6,083 nt of DNA, from the NCBI GenBank assembly GCA_021323355.1, contig JAJONK010000198.1, forward strand, positions 1-6,083, in the 5' to 3' direction. Below, piece after piece: positions 1 to 5,967 of the stretch. Made by a program: the position numbers and the translations under genes. The notes under the pieces are model-generated. The model saw only the letters and a program-made list of their open reading frames with translations. It did no database searches and was not told the DNA's origin. Within the stretch, counting starts at the first letter, position 1, and every line of letters starts with the position of its first letter. The stretch comes from Deltaproteobacteria bacterium (GTDB lineage: Bacteria > Desulfobacterota > Binatia > UBA9968).

Positions 1-6
1 CGGACT

Positions 7-570
7 CTATCTGGCTTCGACTGCTGCTTGGGACATCTGCAGCGCGATGCCGTTTGGCAGTGAATTATTGCCGATGCTCAAAGCCGTGCCCAGTCTCTCC
101 AGCTCCCAGGATGAGACCTTTTCTTTGGTAACGGCTTCTTGTGCTTTAGTGGTTTCCGCCAGTTTGTCGGCTTGAGGTAATTTAATCAGATATTTGACGT
201 TGGTGCCGTCGCTCTGTGTCACCGACAGGACCATCTGCTTGCCTTCTTCCGTTGCCAAGGTTTGCATCCCGGCAATGCGACTCGACAGGCTCGTCTTGTT
301 CACGGTATCGGTATAGAGCCAGATGAAGGCGCCGATAAAGGCGGCCATCACCAACCAGCTATACTGCCCGACCCTCTTCTGTCTGGTTACAGATCGCGTT
401 CTCTGGAGATTGAAGAACTTCCGGTAGGTCTCCTTTTCCGCCGCCAGTTTTTTCGTAGGATCTTGTTCTTGTGAACTTGGTGGTTGATCGTAAGCAAGGC
501 CGGTGCTGTTCAAAATCATGCCTATGATCACCAACGCTAACGGGATGGCGATAATATAGAAAGGATTCAT
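7..570 (-). CDS. hypothetical protein with two transmembrane segments
   Basis: I do not recognise the family. The chosen ATG (570-568) gives 187 residues and has a strong ribosome site, AAGGAG, seven bases upstream. The frame stays open for 34 more codons to an ATG at 672, but that extension is polar, arginine-rich and runs through the ribosome site, so I reject it. Residues 3-21 form a hydrophobic helix that also resembles an uncleaved signal anchor. A hydrophilic linker (22-70) is rich in lysine and arginine, including RTRSVTRQKR at 57-66. A second helix spans about 71-87 (YSWLVMAAFIGAFIWLY). By the positive-inside rule the linker should be cytoplasmic, with the last 100 residues outside the inner membrane. 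That tail holds a probable beta segment around VKYLIKLP and then a helical, charged stretch. It has no catalytic motif or metal ligands that I can see. No neighbouring gene suggests a role. It is likely real; its function is unknown. Confidence 0.8.
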   Translation of the reverse strand: MNPFYIIAIPLALVIIGMILNSTGLAYDQPPSSQEQDPTKKLAAEKETYRKFFNLQRTRSVTRQKRVGQYSWLVMAAFIGAFIWLYTDTVNKTSLSSRIAGMQTLATEEGKQMVLSVTQSDGTNVKYLIKLPQADKLAETTKAQEAVTKEKVSSWELERLGTALSIGNNSLPNGIALQMSQAAVEAR

Positions 571-603
571 AAACTCTCTCCTTGAAAGGCTCCTGATAGC
601 CTT
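571..603 (-). promoter_or_regulatory. Shine-Dalgarno site and leader hairpin of the two-span membrane protein
   Basis: The AAGGAG ribosome site occupies 578-583, seven bases from the ATG at 570, and settles the start. Just upstream, AAGGCT (598-603 on the complement) and AGCCTT (586-591) form a perfect 6-bp stem with a six-base loop. The loop and the adjoining stem base contain an extra AGGAG. The hairpin ends two bases before the ribosome site, so it could influence initiation, but with six pairs this is only a possibility. No convincing -35/-10 pair was found further upstream. Confidence 0.5.
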
Positions 604-1494
604 CGGATATTGGAAGAGGGAGTGGGGGAACCGCGGAATACGTTCGCTAGTCAAACCGGAGCGGAAGCCCATGCCACTGCTCAGAGCGTGGCCCAGGCCA
701 TTACAGCTTTCGAAAATCCATTACACAGCTGCGTCTAGTTAAAGGTAACCATCGTTTGGCTGAGAAGCAATTGCGTCTTGTCTAATAGTGAACAAGGTGA
801 AAAGAATAATTTGCAACAGGGAATCATGCCCGATTGGCCGCGCAGTTATTCCACCGTGCAACCTTCGATGTTTCGAAAGAAACGCGTTCAGCCGCTTATC
901 TATCTTTATATATCGTTCTTTATATATCGTTTTTTTAGAGAGCCTGGACCCCCCAGCTCCGGCGTAACCAATCGTGGCAACGACTTTCGACCTATAATCA
1001 TTTTCCCTGGCTGGGTTTTTTATACGCAATGGGCCGCTCCTTCCATTGGAAATCGCTGTTTCGTGGATCGGTGTCGCTTTCACCATCATCCTGATAGTCA
1101 GAATCTCGGAGCCGTTCGACTGGAGACAGCGCTTTCGGCGGCGGCCTGTGCACTCACCCAAGCCTCAAAACAAACAAATAAGCTCGATCTCAGGGGGCAC
1201 TTGTCGAACTGCATCTGCATTCGTCCTGGTGTTGCATCATAGTTTTCCGTTCAACTGGTTCTGCTGTGAATCAGCATGATGGTCTTTGTAATGTTCTTCC
1301 ACTTCTCTTCGGCTTAATCGATAGCGCATCGCACCAAGAGGAAGATGGTGCAAGATAGGACAACGAAGGCTGCGGTCTTAGTTCGATTGCTTCACGATCT
1401 TACCGCCTTGACTACTACTGAGCTACAATCACTAAGACTTTGACCGGGCCTTTTTCTATATCACGACTTTTCTCTGGGAGTCGGGTCTGTGTAC
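604..1494. other. gene-poor interval with no convincing coding region
   Basis: About 890 bases lie between two minus-strand membrane protein genes. Overlapping open frames exist on both strands (739-1161 minus, 778-1242 plus, 1046-1279 plus). They start with weak or non-ATG codons, lack ribosome sites, and translate to arginine-rich, low-pattern sequence, so I do not call them. Structure seen includes near-identical CCATTACA blocks at 698-705 and 718-725, exactly 20 bases apart. There is an AT-rich 13-bp tandem repeat at 905-931 and a small inverted repeat (GCACCA 1331-1336 with TGGTGC 1346-1351). The interval could hold the promoter and leader for the gene ending at 7, an unrecognised small RNA, or decayed sequence. 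The bases alone do not decide this. Confidence 0.5.
905..931. repeat. AT-rich 13-bp direct tandem repeat
   Basis: The 13-mer TTTATATATCGTT occurs at 905-917 and again, perfectly, at 919-931, a period of 14 bases. A T run (930-936) follows at once. A third, partial match precedes it in TATCTATCTTTATA. The spacing is not an exact helical multiple. The block could be a pair of operator half-sites, an AT-rich promoter region read on the minus strand, or a simple duplication. The repeat itself is certain; its role is not known. Confidence 0.7.
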
Positions 1495-1731
1495 TCAGCC
1501 CAAACTTCTTCTGCTCCATTGCGGGAGAAGCTCTTTGATACGTTTGAGAGCGGCGTCGGAGATGCGGGGAGGTGCAGAAAACGTAGGGACCTTACCTCTG
1601 TAAAGTCTGATCGAAAGATCCACCTTTTGAAGTAACCGAAGCAGTAATTTAGTAAGAAAATACCCGATGATCGCTGATGTTGCGATCACGGCTGCTGCTG
1701 CAATAAGGAAGTGACCTAGCACAATCATCAT
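1495..1731 (-). CDS. small single-span membrane protein, unknown function
   Basis: This is a 78-residue frame starting at ATG 1731-1729, with GGAG (1740-1743) eight bases upstream. A second ATG follows at once, but the first has the better spacing. Residues 3-26 are a long hydrophobic helix rich in Ile, Ala and Val (VLGHFLIAAAAVIATSAIIG). An amphipathic basic helix follows (28-47: K28, R32, K36, R42, R45, K47), then a Pro-rich turn (FSAPPR, 51-56) and a final charged helix (57-69). The positive-inside rule predicts the N terminus outside and the C-terminal 50 residues in the cytoplasm. No family is recognised and there is no operon partner, since both flanks are long gene-poor stretches. The membrane pattern and ribosome site favour a real gene, but the short length leaves room for doubt. 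Confidence 0.6.
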   Translation of the reverse strand: MMIVLGHFLIAAAAVIATSAIIGYFLTKLLLRLLQKVDLSIRLYRGKVPTFSAPPRISDAALKRIKELLPQWSRRSLG

Positions 1732-1764
1732 AATGTTTTCTCCGCCGCAAAATTGTCCGCCCGC

Positions 1765-1787
1765 CGGTATGGTATCTGGCCATACCG
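1765..1787. repeat. 8-bp inverted repeat upstream of the small membrane protein
   Basis: CGGTATGG (1765-1772) and CCATACCG (1780-1787) are perfect complements around a seven-base spacer. The element lies 33 bases upstream of the ATG at 1731. It therefore falls in the likely promoter or 5' leader of that gene, where it could be an operator or a leader hairpin. Function is inferred from position only. Confidence 0.55.
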
Positions 1788-2042
1788 CAACTCCAACGCC
1801 TTACCGTGTATGTCGTTACTAAGCCGCCGTTGCATTCCGTCTCGGCTGCGACGGATGGGAAGTGGTCGAAAGTATTCTCCAGGCTTCGTAATCTCGTGTT
1901 CCTAAAGGCCCCAGGTAGTGCTCGCGGCTAGAACAGAGAAACGATGATTCGCCCGTCGGAGCAGCGACCGAAGCGATTAGCGGCTAGCAAAAGGGTCAAT
2001 CCGTTAGGGCTCTATCACGGGTCGATTCGCTTTACGTTGCAC

Positions 2043-2058
2043 ATCCCTGCACAGGGAT
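2043..2058. repeat. short palindrome ATCCCTG-CA-CAGGGAT
   Basis: Seven-base arms flank a two-base centre. The gap is too tight for a good RNA hairpin, so a dimeric protein-binding site is the more natural reading. No gene starts close by on either strand, which weakens an operator interpretation. Confidence 0.4.
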
Positions 2059-2139
2059 TGCTGTCCAATACTGAACAAAAGAATCAATCTTGAAAATCTC
2101 CCAGTAGAAGCAAACAGTCAAGGCAGATTGCGGGTTCAA

Positions 2140-2175
2140 ATCAGCTTGTGGTGCCGTTGCGCACCACAAGCTGAT
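2140..2175. repeat. perfect 15-bp inverted repeat with six-base loop
   Basis: ATCAGCTTGTGGTGC (2140-2154) is matched exactly by GCACCACAAGCTGAT (2161-2175) around CGTTGC. It is the strongest fold in the gene-poor region and is symmetric, so it would form in RNA from either strand. Neither flank carries a T run, so it is not a classical intrinsic terminator. It may protect the 3' end of operon mRNA, about 180 bases downstream of the last stop, or be a REP-like palindromic unit or the core of a structured RNA. Confidence 0.8.
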
Positions 2176-2211
2176 GGTATGTGAATCAGAGGATATTTCT
2201 CGGCAGACAGC

Positions 2212-2243
2212 ACAAGAGCTTCAATCTTAACTCAGGCTCTTGT
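2212..2243. repeat. 8-bp inverted repeat with 16-base loop
   Basis: ACAAGAGC (2212-2219) pairs with GCTCTTGT (2236-2243). The loop and 3' flank each contain TCAATCTT. There is no T run beyond either arm. It lies about 110 bases beyond the stop of the last operon gene and 36 bases from the 15-bp stem, so both could belong to one 3' untranslated fold. Confidence 0.5.
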
Positions 2244-2351
2244 CAATCTTGCCGCTCCGATCAGCCGTAGCGCTCTGGCGGAAAAATTGAATAGCGACGC
2301 ACTTTCCCTGAGATATACCTCGTCCCCAAGGTATCCACCAATTAGAACTCC

Positions 2352-2618
2352 TCAGGGTTTTTGGTTCTTGTCGATCCACTCCTGTGCTTTTTGCACCGCG
2401 AAACAGTCGGCCTCGTTTTTAGTGGGCAATGTATGAGTGAATTGATACTGATGCGACGGGAAATCATTTGATTCAGTTACCTGCCGGGTGATTGTGTATT
2501 GCGGAACCCAGCTGCCGTGCTTCTCGCGCTGGAATGATTCACAATCGATGAAATAATTTTTGTATAGAAGATTATTGTTCACGTTGACCTCGATCGAGAC
2601 GCTCGCAATCACGCCCAC
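2352..2618 (-). CDS. conserved-looking hypothetical protein downstream of the GH130 gene
   Basis: This 88-residue frame starts at GTG (2618-2616), 18 bases after the GH130 stop and in the same reading frame. No Shine-Dalgarno sequence precedes the GTG; the spacer is AAAATTTTT-like and ends ACGCG. Translation may depend on reinitiation after the upstream stop, or the true start may differ (GTG at 2612 is an alternative). The N-terminal third alternates hydrophobic and polar residues (SVSIEVNVNN), suggesting beta strands. The C-terminal half has a motif-like patch, GSWVPQYTITR at about 35-45. A predicted helix ends in AVQKAQEWIDKN, preceded by TKNEAD. No signal peptide, membrane span or catalytic motif is visible, so it is probably cytoplasmic. 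I do not recognise the family. Its position makes it a candidate accessory protein of the glycan enzymes, which is inference only. Confidence 0.65.
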   Translation of the reverse strand: MGVIASVSIEVNVNNNLLYKNYFIDCESFQREKHGSWVPQYTITRQVTESNDFPSHQYQFTHTLPTKNEADCFAVQKAQEWIDKNQKP

Positions 2619-2636
2619 CGCGTTTACAAAAATTTT

Positions 2637-3596
2637 TTAGCGCTCGACAATTTTTGATTGATGCTTGTCAAGCCACTCCAGCATCGCGCGCAAACTACCG
2701 GTCGCCAGCCCGATGCTGGTATCCGCAGCGCCGTAATATAACCGAACAGTATCGCCGTCAGGCGCCAACGTGTACCCGCATGGAAATACCACGTTGTCGA
2801 CGTCCCCGCGCTGCTCGTAGGTTTCTTGCGGGCCGAAAATCCATTCGTCGCCGCGCTTCAAGCAATATTCCGGGGCGTACAAATCAAATAGAGCAAGCCC
2901 CAGTCGGTAGATGGAGCCCGCCGCGGTATGGCGTACGCCATGGTAAATCACCAGCCACCCTTGAGGGGTTTCGATCGGTGGCGGTGACAGACCGATTTTA
3001 TTGGCATCCCACCATGCTCCGCGACGTGCCTCTAACATCAACTTGTGATTGCCCCAGTGGCGCAGGTCCGGCGAATAAGACAACCACATGTGCGCTCGTG
3101 GAGCACTGACCGGGCGGTGGATCAACGCCCACTGCCCTTGGATCCGGTAGGGAAGCAAAGCCGCATCCTTGTCTTCCGGCGGCATGATGACGCCGTAGCG
3201 CTCGAATTTATGAAAATCTTCTGTGAGCGCAAGTGAAACTCCCGGCCCGTCGCGTGTGAAAGCGGTATAAACGACAGCATATTTGCTCAACTCAGGGACA
3301 TACGTAATCCGTGGATCTTCGATGCCCCATAGCTCTTCGGGGAACTGTTCAGGGTCGGCTCGGAAAGTAGGCCGTGATTCGATCTGCCAATTGTCCACGC
3401 CGTTGGTAGAACGAGCGACAGTCAGATGAGAATGGCCGCGCCTGTCTTCGACGCGGCACAACAGTAGAGTCGTGCCATCCGGCAGCAAAGTCGCGCCCGG
3501 ATTAAAAACGCTGTTGATTGGATAGGCCCAATTGGTAGCGCTCAAGATGGGATTGGTTTTCTGACGGCGAAAAAGTTCCTGATGTTGGTTGGTCAT
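2637..3596 (-). CDS. GH130 family glycoside phosphorylase (probable beta-mannoside phosphorylase)
   Basis: The 319-residue protein matches the five-bladed beta-propeller GH130 family in length and motifs. WGIEDPRI (90-97) contains Asp94, the position of the family's proton-donor aspartate. Residues that bind phosphate in characterised GH130 phosphorylases have counterparts here: Arg48 in LLCRVED, Arg161 in IHRPV, Lys200 in DANKIG, His219 in IYHG and Tyr230 in IYRLG. FNPGA (31-35) and the late YYGAADTSIGLA (287-298) are also typical. The family cleaves beta-mannosidic bonds with phosphate to give mannose 1-phosphate; hydrolytic members usually lose the phosphate ligands. There is no signal peptide, so the enzyme should be cytoplasmic. 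The start overlaps the glycosyltransferase stop as ATGA, and an AGGAG lies at 3601-3605, so the two are probably translationally coupled. The exact substrate (mannobiose, longer mannan, mannosyl-glucose) cannot be read from sequence. Confidence 0.92.
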   Translation of the reverse strand: MTNQHQELFRRQKTNPILSATNWAYPINSVFNPGATLLPDGTTLLLCRVEDRRGHSHLTVARSTNGVDNWQIESRPTFRADPEQFPEELWGIEDPRITYVPELSKYAVVYTAFTRDGPGVSLALTEDFHKFERYGVIMPPEDKDAALLPYRIQGQWALIHRPVSAPRAHMWLSYSPDLRHWGNHKLMLEARRGAWWDANKIGLSPPPIETPQGWLVIYHGVRHTAAGSIYRLGLALFDLYAPEYCLKRGDEWIFGPQETYEQRGDVDNVVFPCGYTLAPDGDTVRLYYGAADTSIGLATGSLRAMLEWLDKHQSKIVER

Positions 3597-3605
3597 CGAG
3601 CTCCT
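3593..3605 (-). promoter_or_regulatory. ATGA start-stop overlap with ribosome site for GH130
   Basis: The GH130 ATG (3596-3594) and the glycosyltransferase TGA (3595-3593) share bases. The GH130 ribosome site AGGAG (3601-3605) is inside the last codons of the glycosyltransferase. This arrangement is typical of translational coupling and points to a fixed ratio of the two proteins. Confidence 0.85.
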
Positions 3606-5881
3606 GTTTCAACGGATAGGAAGGTCGTCTCAGCCAAGCGTAGTTCGAGCACCGCCTGGAGAAAGGCGAGCGAGGATTCAGCGCCTTGATTTTCGTTCGG
3701 GCGATCCGGATGCAAGCCGTCGCGGCATCCGCCGGTTGTCGGATCGTAAATTGACAGATTCAAATCGTTGCGCCCGAGAAACCAGTCAAAGGCGCGCCGC
3801 GCTTCTTTGTGCCAATTCTTATCTCCCGTCACCCGGTGTGCTGCGAGGCAAGCCGATATCATGGCTTGTGCCTCCACCGGCTGCTGATCGAAGCGCGCAC
3901 GCTCGCCTCCGCGTCGATAAAATCCGTTCGAGCCGATAGGCACGAAATGACCTCCACTGGTGTCGGCGCGCTGCAAATTGGCCAACCATTTGAGCGATTC
4001 CAGAGCGGCGTCGGTCATGGAGTTGTTCGGCATTCCGTGTCCGCACATAAGTAATGCATGCGGCAGCGCGGCATTGCAGTAGGTCAGCGACTCCTCATAC
4101 CAGTGCCACTCCTCCGCGCGATTTTTTTGATACAACCTGAGCAGCCGCCCGGCCAATTCCTCACGCGTTTGGGTGACTCTGCGGTCACCGGCAAAGCGGT
4201 GCAGATATTCATCGATGCCGATCAGCGCGAAAGCCCATGCCCGTGGGCTAGTGGTCTTCAGAATGGCGGGTAACGCTTTTTCGAAGACCCAGCCGGCCAT
4301 ACTCTGGAGGGCAGGCGTATTGGAGCGGCCCAGCACGGTACCTAGCGCCCATAAGGTTCGGCCGTGGCTGTCCTCGGAACCATTTTTTTCCAACCAATTG
4401 CGCTGATAGCTCATGAAGTTGCGAAAGCGCCGGGTTTCGGTATTGAAGGCATACCAGACAAAAGCGAAATAACGTGAGGTTAAGTCCGCCGTTTCTTCAG
4501 TGCCAAGTTCTTCTAACAGCGTGCTCACCATCAAAGCGCGAGCGTTATCATCGATCGTGTAGCCTTCGCAGTAGTTGGGCACGGTAAATATAGCATGCTG
4601 CAACATGCCGGTGTCGTCGGTCATACGGCGTAAGTGATCAAGTTTCAGGGGCGGCAGCTCGGCCGGACTTTTATCCAACGCTTTGACCATGAAGCCGGGA
4701 GGACTGAAGTGGCGCCGTTCTACCTTAGCCCGTTGAAAACTATTCATGTATTGACGCGCGACTTGCGGCCAGATCATCTCCCGGCCGTACAGATAGGCGC
4801 GCTTGCGCATTCCGTTGCGCTTCGCCTCGTTGTCCAATAATTCAATAACCTGCTCGGCCAACGCCGTCGAATCTCGAAAGGGTACCAGCACGCCGCGCTC
4901 TTCGGCCAGCATCTCTTCGGCATGCCAGTACGGGGTCGAAATAACGGCCTTGCCAGCACCCACGGTATAAGCGAGCGTACCGGAGACGATCTGGGCGGGA
5001 TTGAGATAAGGGGTGATGTAAATATCCGTGACGCCGATAAACTCAACGAGCTCCTCTAAACTGACAAACCGGTTGTAGAAGATCACCTGACCTTCTACGC
5101 CTTTCTCTTGGGCCAGCCACTGCAGTGACAAACGATAGGCTTCGCCGTCGTGCCTCAAAACGTGGGGATGAGTGGCCCCGACGATAAAATACACCACGTT
5201 CGGATGTTTGGCCAAGATAGCGGGCAGAGCGGCAATGACATTCTCGATTCCCTTGTTCGCCGACAGCAAACCAAAACTGAGCAAAACCGTTTTGCCTTCG
5301 ACGCCGAAAAGGTCTTTGTGAAAACTAGGATCGACAAAAGGGATGTCCGGAATACCGTGCGGGATTATATCGATCTTGTCCGGCAATACATGGTAAATCT
5401 CTTCGAGGAATTCCGCGCCTCGCCTAGTCATGACGACCAACCGATCCGACAATGCGGCAACTTCTTCCAGAACCCGGCGTTGATGTTGGTCCGGTTCGCG
5501 CAATATTGTGTGCAGGGTCGTCACAATGGGCATGCGCAGCTCACGCAGCAGCGCCAGGATGTGGGACCCTGTCCGTCCACCGAAGATACCGTACTCAAAT
5601 TGCAGAGATACCAGATCCACGCTGTTGATGTTCAAGAAGTCGGCGCCGCGGTGATAAGACTCGATATCTTTCTCCACCAGCTCGAAGCGAACACGTGAAG
5701 GATAGGCATAGCCGCCTTCGATATCGTTTACCGGCACGGCAATGCAGGTCGTGTCACTGTGTTCGGCAGCGATAGCTTCGCACAAGTCCGTCGTAAACGT
5801 GGCGATGCCGCATTGGCGCGGCAGGTAATTGCCAATGAATGCGATGCGTTTGATGGGGGAATGGCTAGAGTTCTGTTCCAT
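3593..5881 (-). CDS. GT4-type glycosyltransferase fused to a C-terminal helical glycosidase-like domain
   Basis: The 762-residue protein has two parts. Residues 11 to about 390 form a GT-B glycosyltransferase: an N-terminal Rossmann strand with PRQCGIATFT (21-30), QFEYGIFGG (94-102), HTILREP (124-130), HGIPD (175-179), FGLLSANKG (203-211), and the donor-side segment PYLNPAQIVSGTLAY (291-305) with GAGKAVISTPYW (308-319). Residues about 410-750 look like an (alpha/alpha) barrel, with repeated aromatic helices and conserved-looking patches GYTIDDNAR (440-448), EDSHGRTLWALG (503-514), WHWYEESLTYCNAALPH (592-608), FDQQPVEAQAM (664-674) and NENQGAESSLAFL (729-741). No signal peptide or membrane span is seen, so it is cytoplasmic. 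By family the GT domain should use a nucleotide sugar with retention. GDP-mannose is plausible because of the coupled GH130 gene, but is not shown by sequence. The usual EX7E pair of GT4 enzymes is not evident. The ATG at 5881 has only a weak purine-rich AAGAAGAAG upstream. Confidence 0.9.
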   Translation of the reverse strand: MEQNSSHSPIKRIAFIGNYLPRQCGIATFTTDLCEAIAAEHSDTTCIAVPVNDIEGGYAYPSRVRFELVEKDIESYHRGADFLNINSVDLVSLQFEYGIFGGRTGSHILALLRELRMPIVTTLHTILREPDQHQRRVLEEVAALSDRLVVMTRRGAEFLEEIYHVLPDKIDIIPHGIPDIPFVDPSFHKDLFGVEGKTVLLSFGLLSANKGIENVIAALPAILAKHPNVVYFIVGATHPHVLRHDGEAYRLSLQWLAQEKGVEGQVIFYNRFVSLEELVEFIGVTDIYITPYLNPAQIVSGTLAYTVGAGKAVISTPYWHAEEMLAEERGVLVPFRDSTALAEQVIELLDNEAKRNGMRKRAYLYGREMIWPQVARQYMNSFQRAKVERRHFSPPGFMVKALDKSPAELPPLKLDHLRRMTDDTGMLQHAIFTVPNYCEGYTIDDNARALMVSTLLEELGTEETADLTSRYFAFVWYAFNTETRRFRNFMSYQRNWLEKNGSEDSHGRTLWALGTVLGRSNTPALQSMAGWVFEKALPAILKTTSPRAWAFALIGIDEYLHRFAGDRRVTQTREELAGRLLRLYQKNRAEEWHWYEESLTYCNAALPHALLMCGHGMPNNSMTDAALESLKWLANLQRADTSGGHFVPIGSNGFYRRGGERARFDQQPVEAQAMISACLAAHRVTGDKNWHKEARRAFDWFLGRNDLNLSIYDPTTGGCRDGLHPDRPNENQGAESSLAFLQAVLELRLAETTFLSVETGAR

Positions 5882-5926
5882 AAAATCTTCTTCTTGGCAG
5901 CCGCGACGCTTTTATTTTCCCGGATG

Positions 5927-5967
5927 AAAAACGCAAAGAGGCGGTTACCCTAGGGGCCGCCTCTTTG
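5927..5967 (-). terminator. intrinsic terminator (or attenuator) upstream of the glycosyltransferase
   Basis: On the minus strand CAAAGAGGCGG (5967-5957) pairs perfectly with CCGCCTCTTTG (5944-5934), an 11-bp stem with a 12-base loop that itself contains the palindrome CCCTAGGG. Two bases later comes TTTTT (5931-5927), so the signal works for minus-strand transcription; the plus strand has no T run. Only 45 bases separate it from the ATG at 5881. It either ends an upstream minus-strand gene or acts as a leader attenuator for the operon. Confidence 0.8.

Larger units (their letters stand above)
1744..2351. other. intergenic region rich in inverted repeats, no gene seen
   Basis: About 600 bases separate the end of the glycosyltransferase operon from the small membrane protein gene. 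No reading frame of useful length is open on either strand. Short stems occur throughout: 1765-1787, 1836-1855 (TCCGTC/GACGGA), 2043-2058, 2140-2175, 2212-2243 and 2315-2334 (ATACCT/AGGTAT). None is followed by a T run on either strand, so none qualifies as a standard intrinsic terminator for the operon. The block TCAATCTT recurs at 2084, 2221 and 2243, and GCGGCTAG recurs at 1924 and 1980. The density of stems is compatible with a structured RNA or remnants of small palindromic elements. Confidence 0.5.

Noticed and set aside
571..672. 34-residue N-terminal extension of the 187-residue membrane protein
   Set aside because: The internal ATG at 570 has an ideal AAGGAG seven bases upstream; the extension translates the leader and its hairpin.
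739..1161. 140-codon minus-strand open frame
   Set aside because: Arginine- and lysine-rich translation without domain pattern, no ribosome site, and it runs through the AT-rich tandem repeat; overlapped by an equally unconvincing plus frame.
778..1242. 154-codon plus-strand open frame
   Set aside because: Begins with TTG, lacks a ribosome site, and its translation is low in pattern and contains the repeat-derived LYISFFIYRFF segment.
1046..1279. 77-codon plus frame with a membrane-like stretch (IAVSWIGVAFTIILIV)
   Set aside because: The hydrophobic run is tempting, but the start is TTG with no ribosome site and the rest is disordered-looking; a decayed or chance frame is more likely.
1380..1440. 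tRNA-like fragment on the minus strand (GTAGCTCAGTAGTAG resembling a D arm)
   Set aside because: The D stem does not close, there is no anticodon stem, and the downstream T-arm orientation is wrong.
2131..2144. GCGGGTTCAAATC resembling a tRNA T-arm, possible attachment-site remnant
   Set aside because: No partner T-stem, acceptor or anticodon arm, and no integrase nearby; the match is short enough for chance.
2315..2334. ATACCT/AGGTAT stem just beyond the last operon gene as its terminator
   Set aside because: Only six pairs with an eight-base loop, and no T run follows on the minus strand.
3589..5698. Multiple plus-strand open frames antiparallel to the glycosyltransferase and GH130 genes
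   Set aside because: These are shadows of strongly patterned minus-strand genes, with no ribosome sites or recognisable domains.
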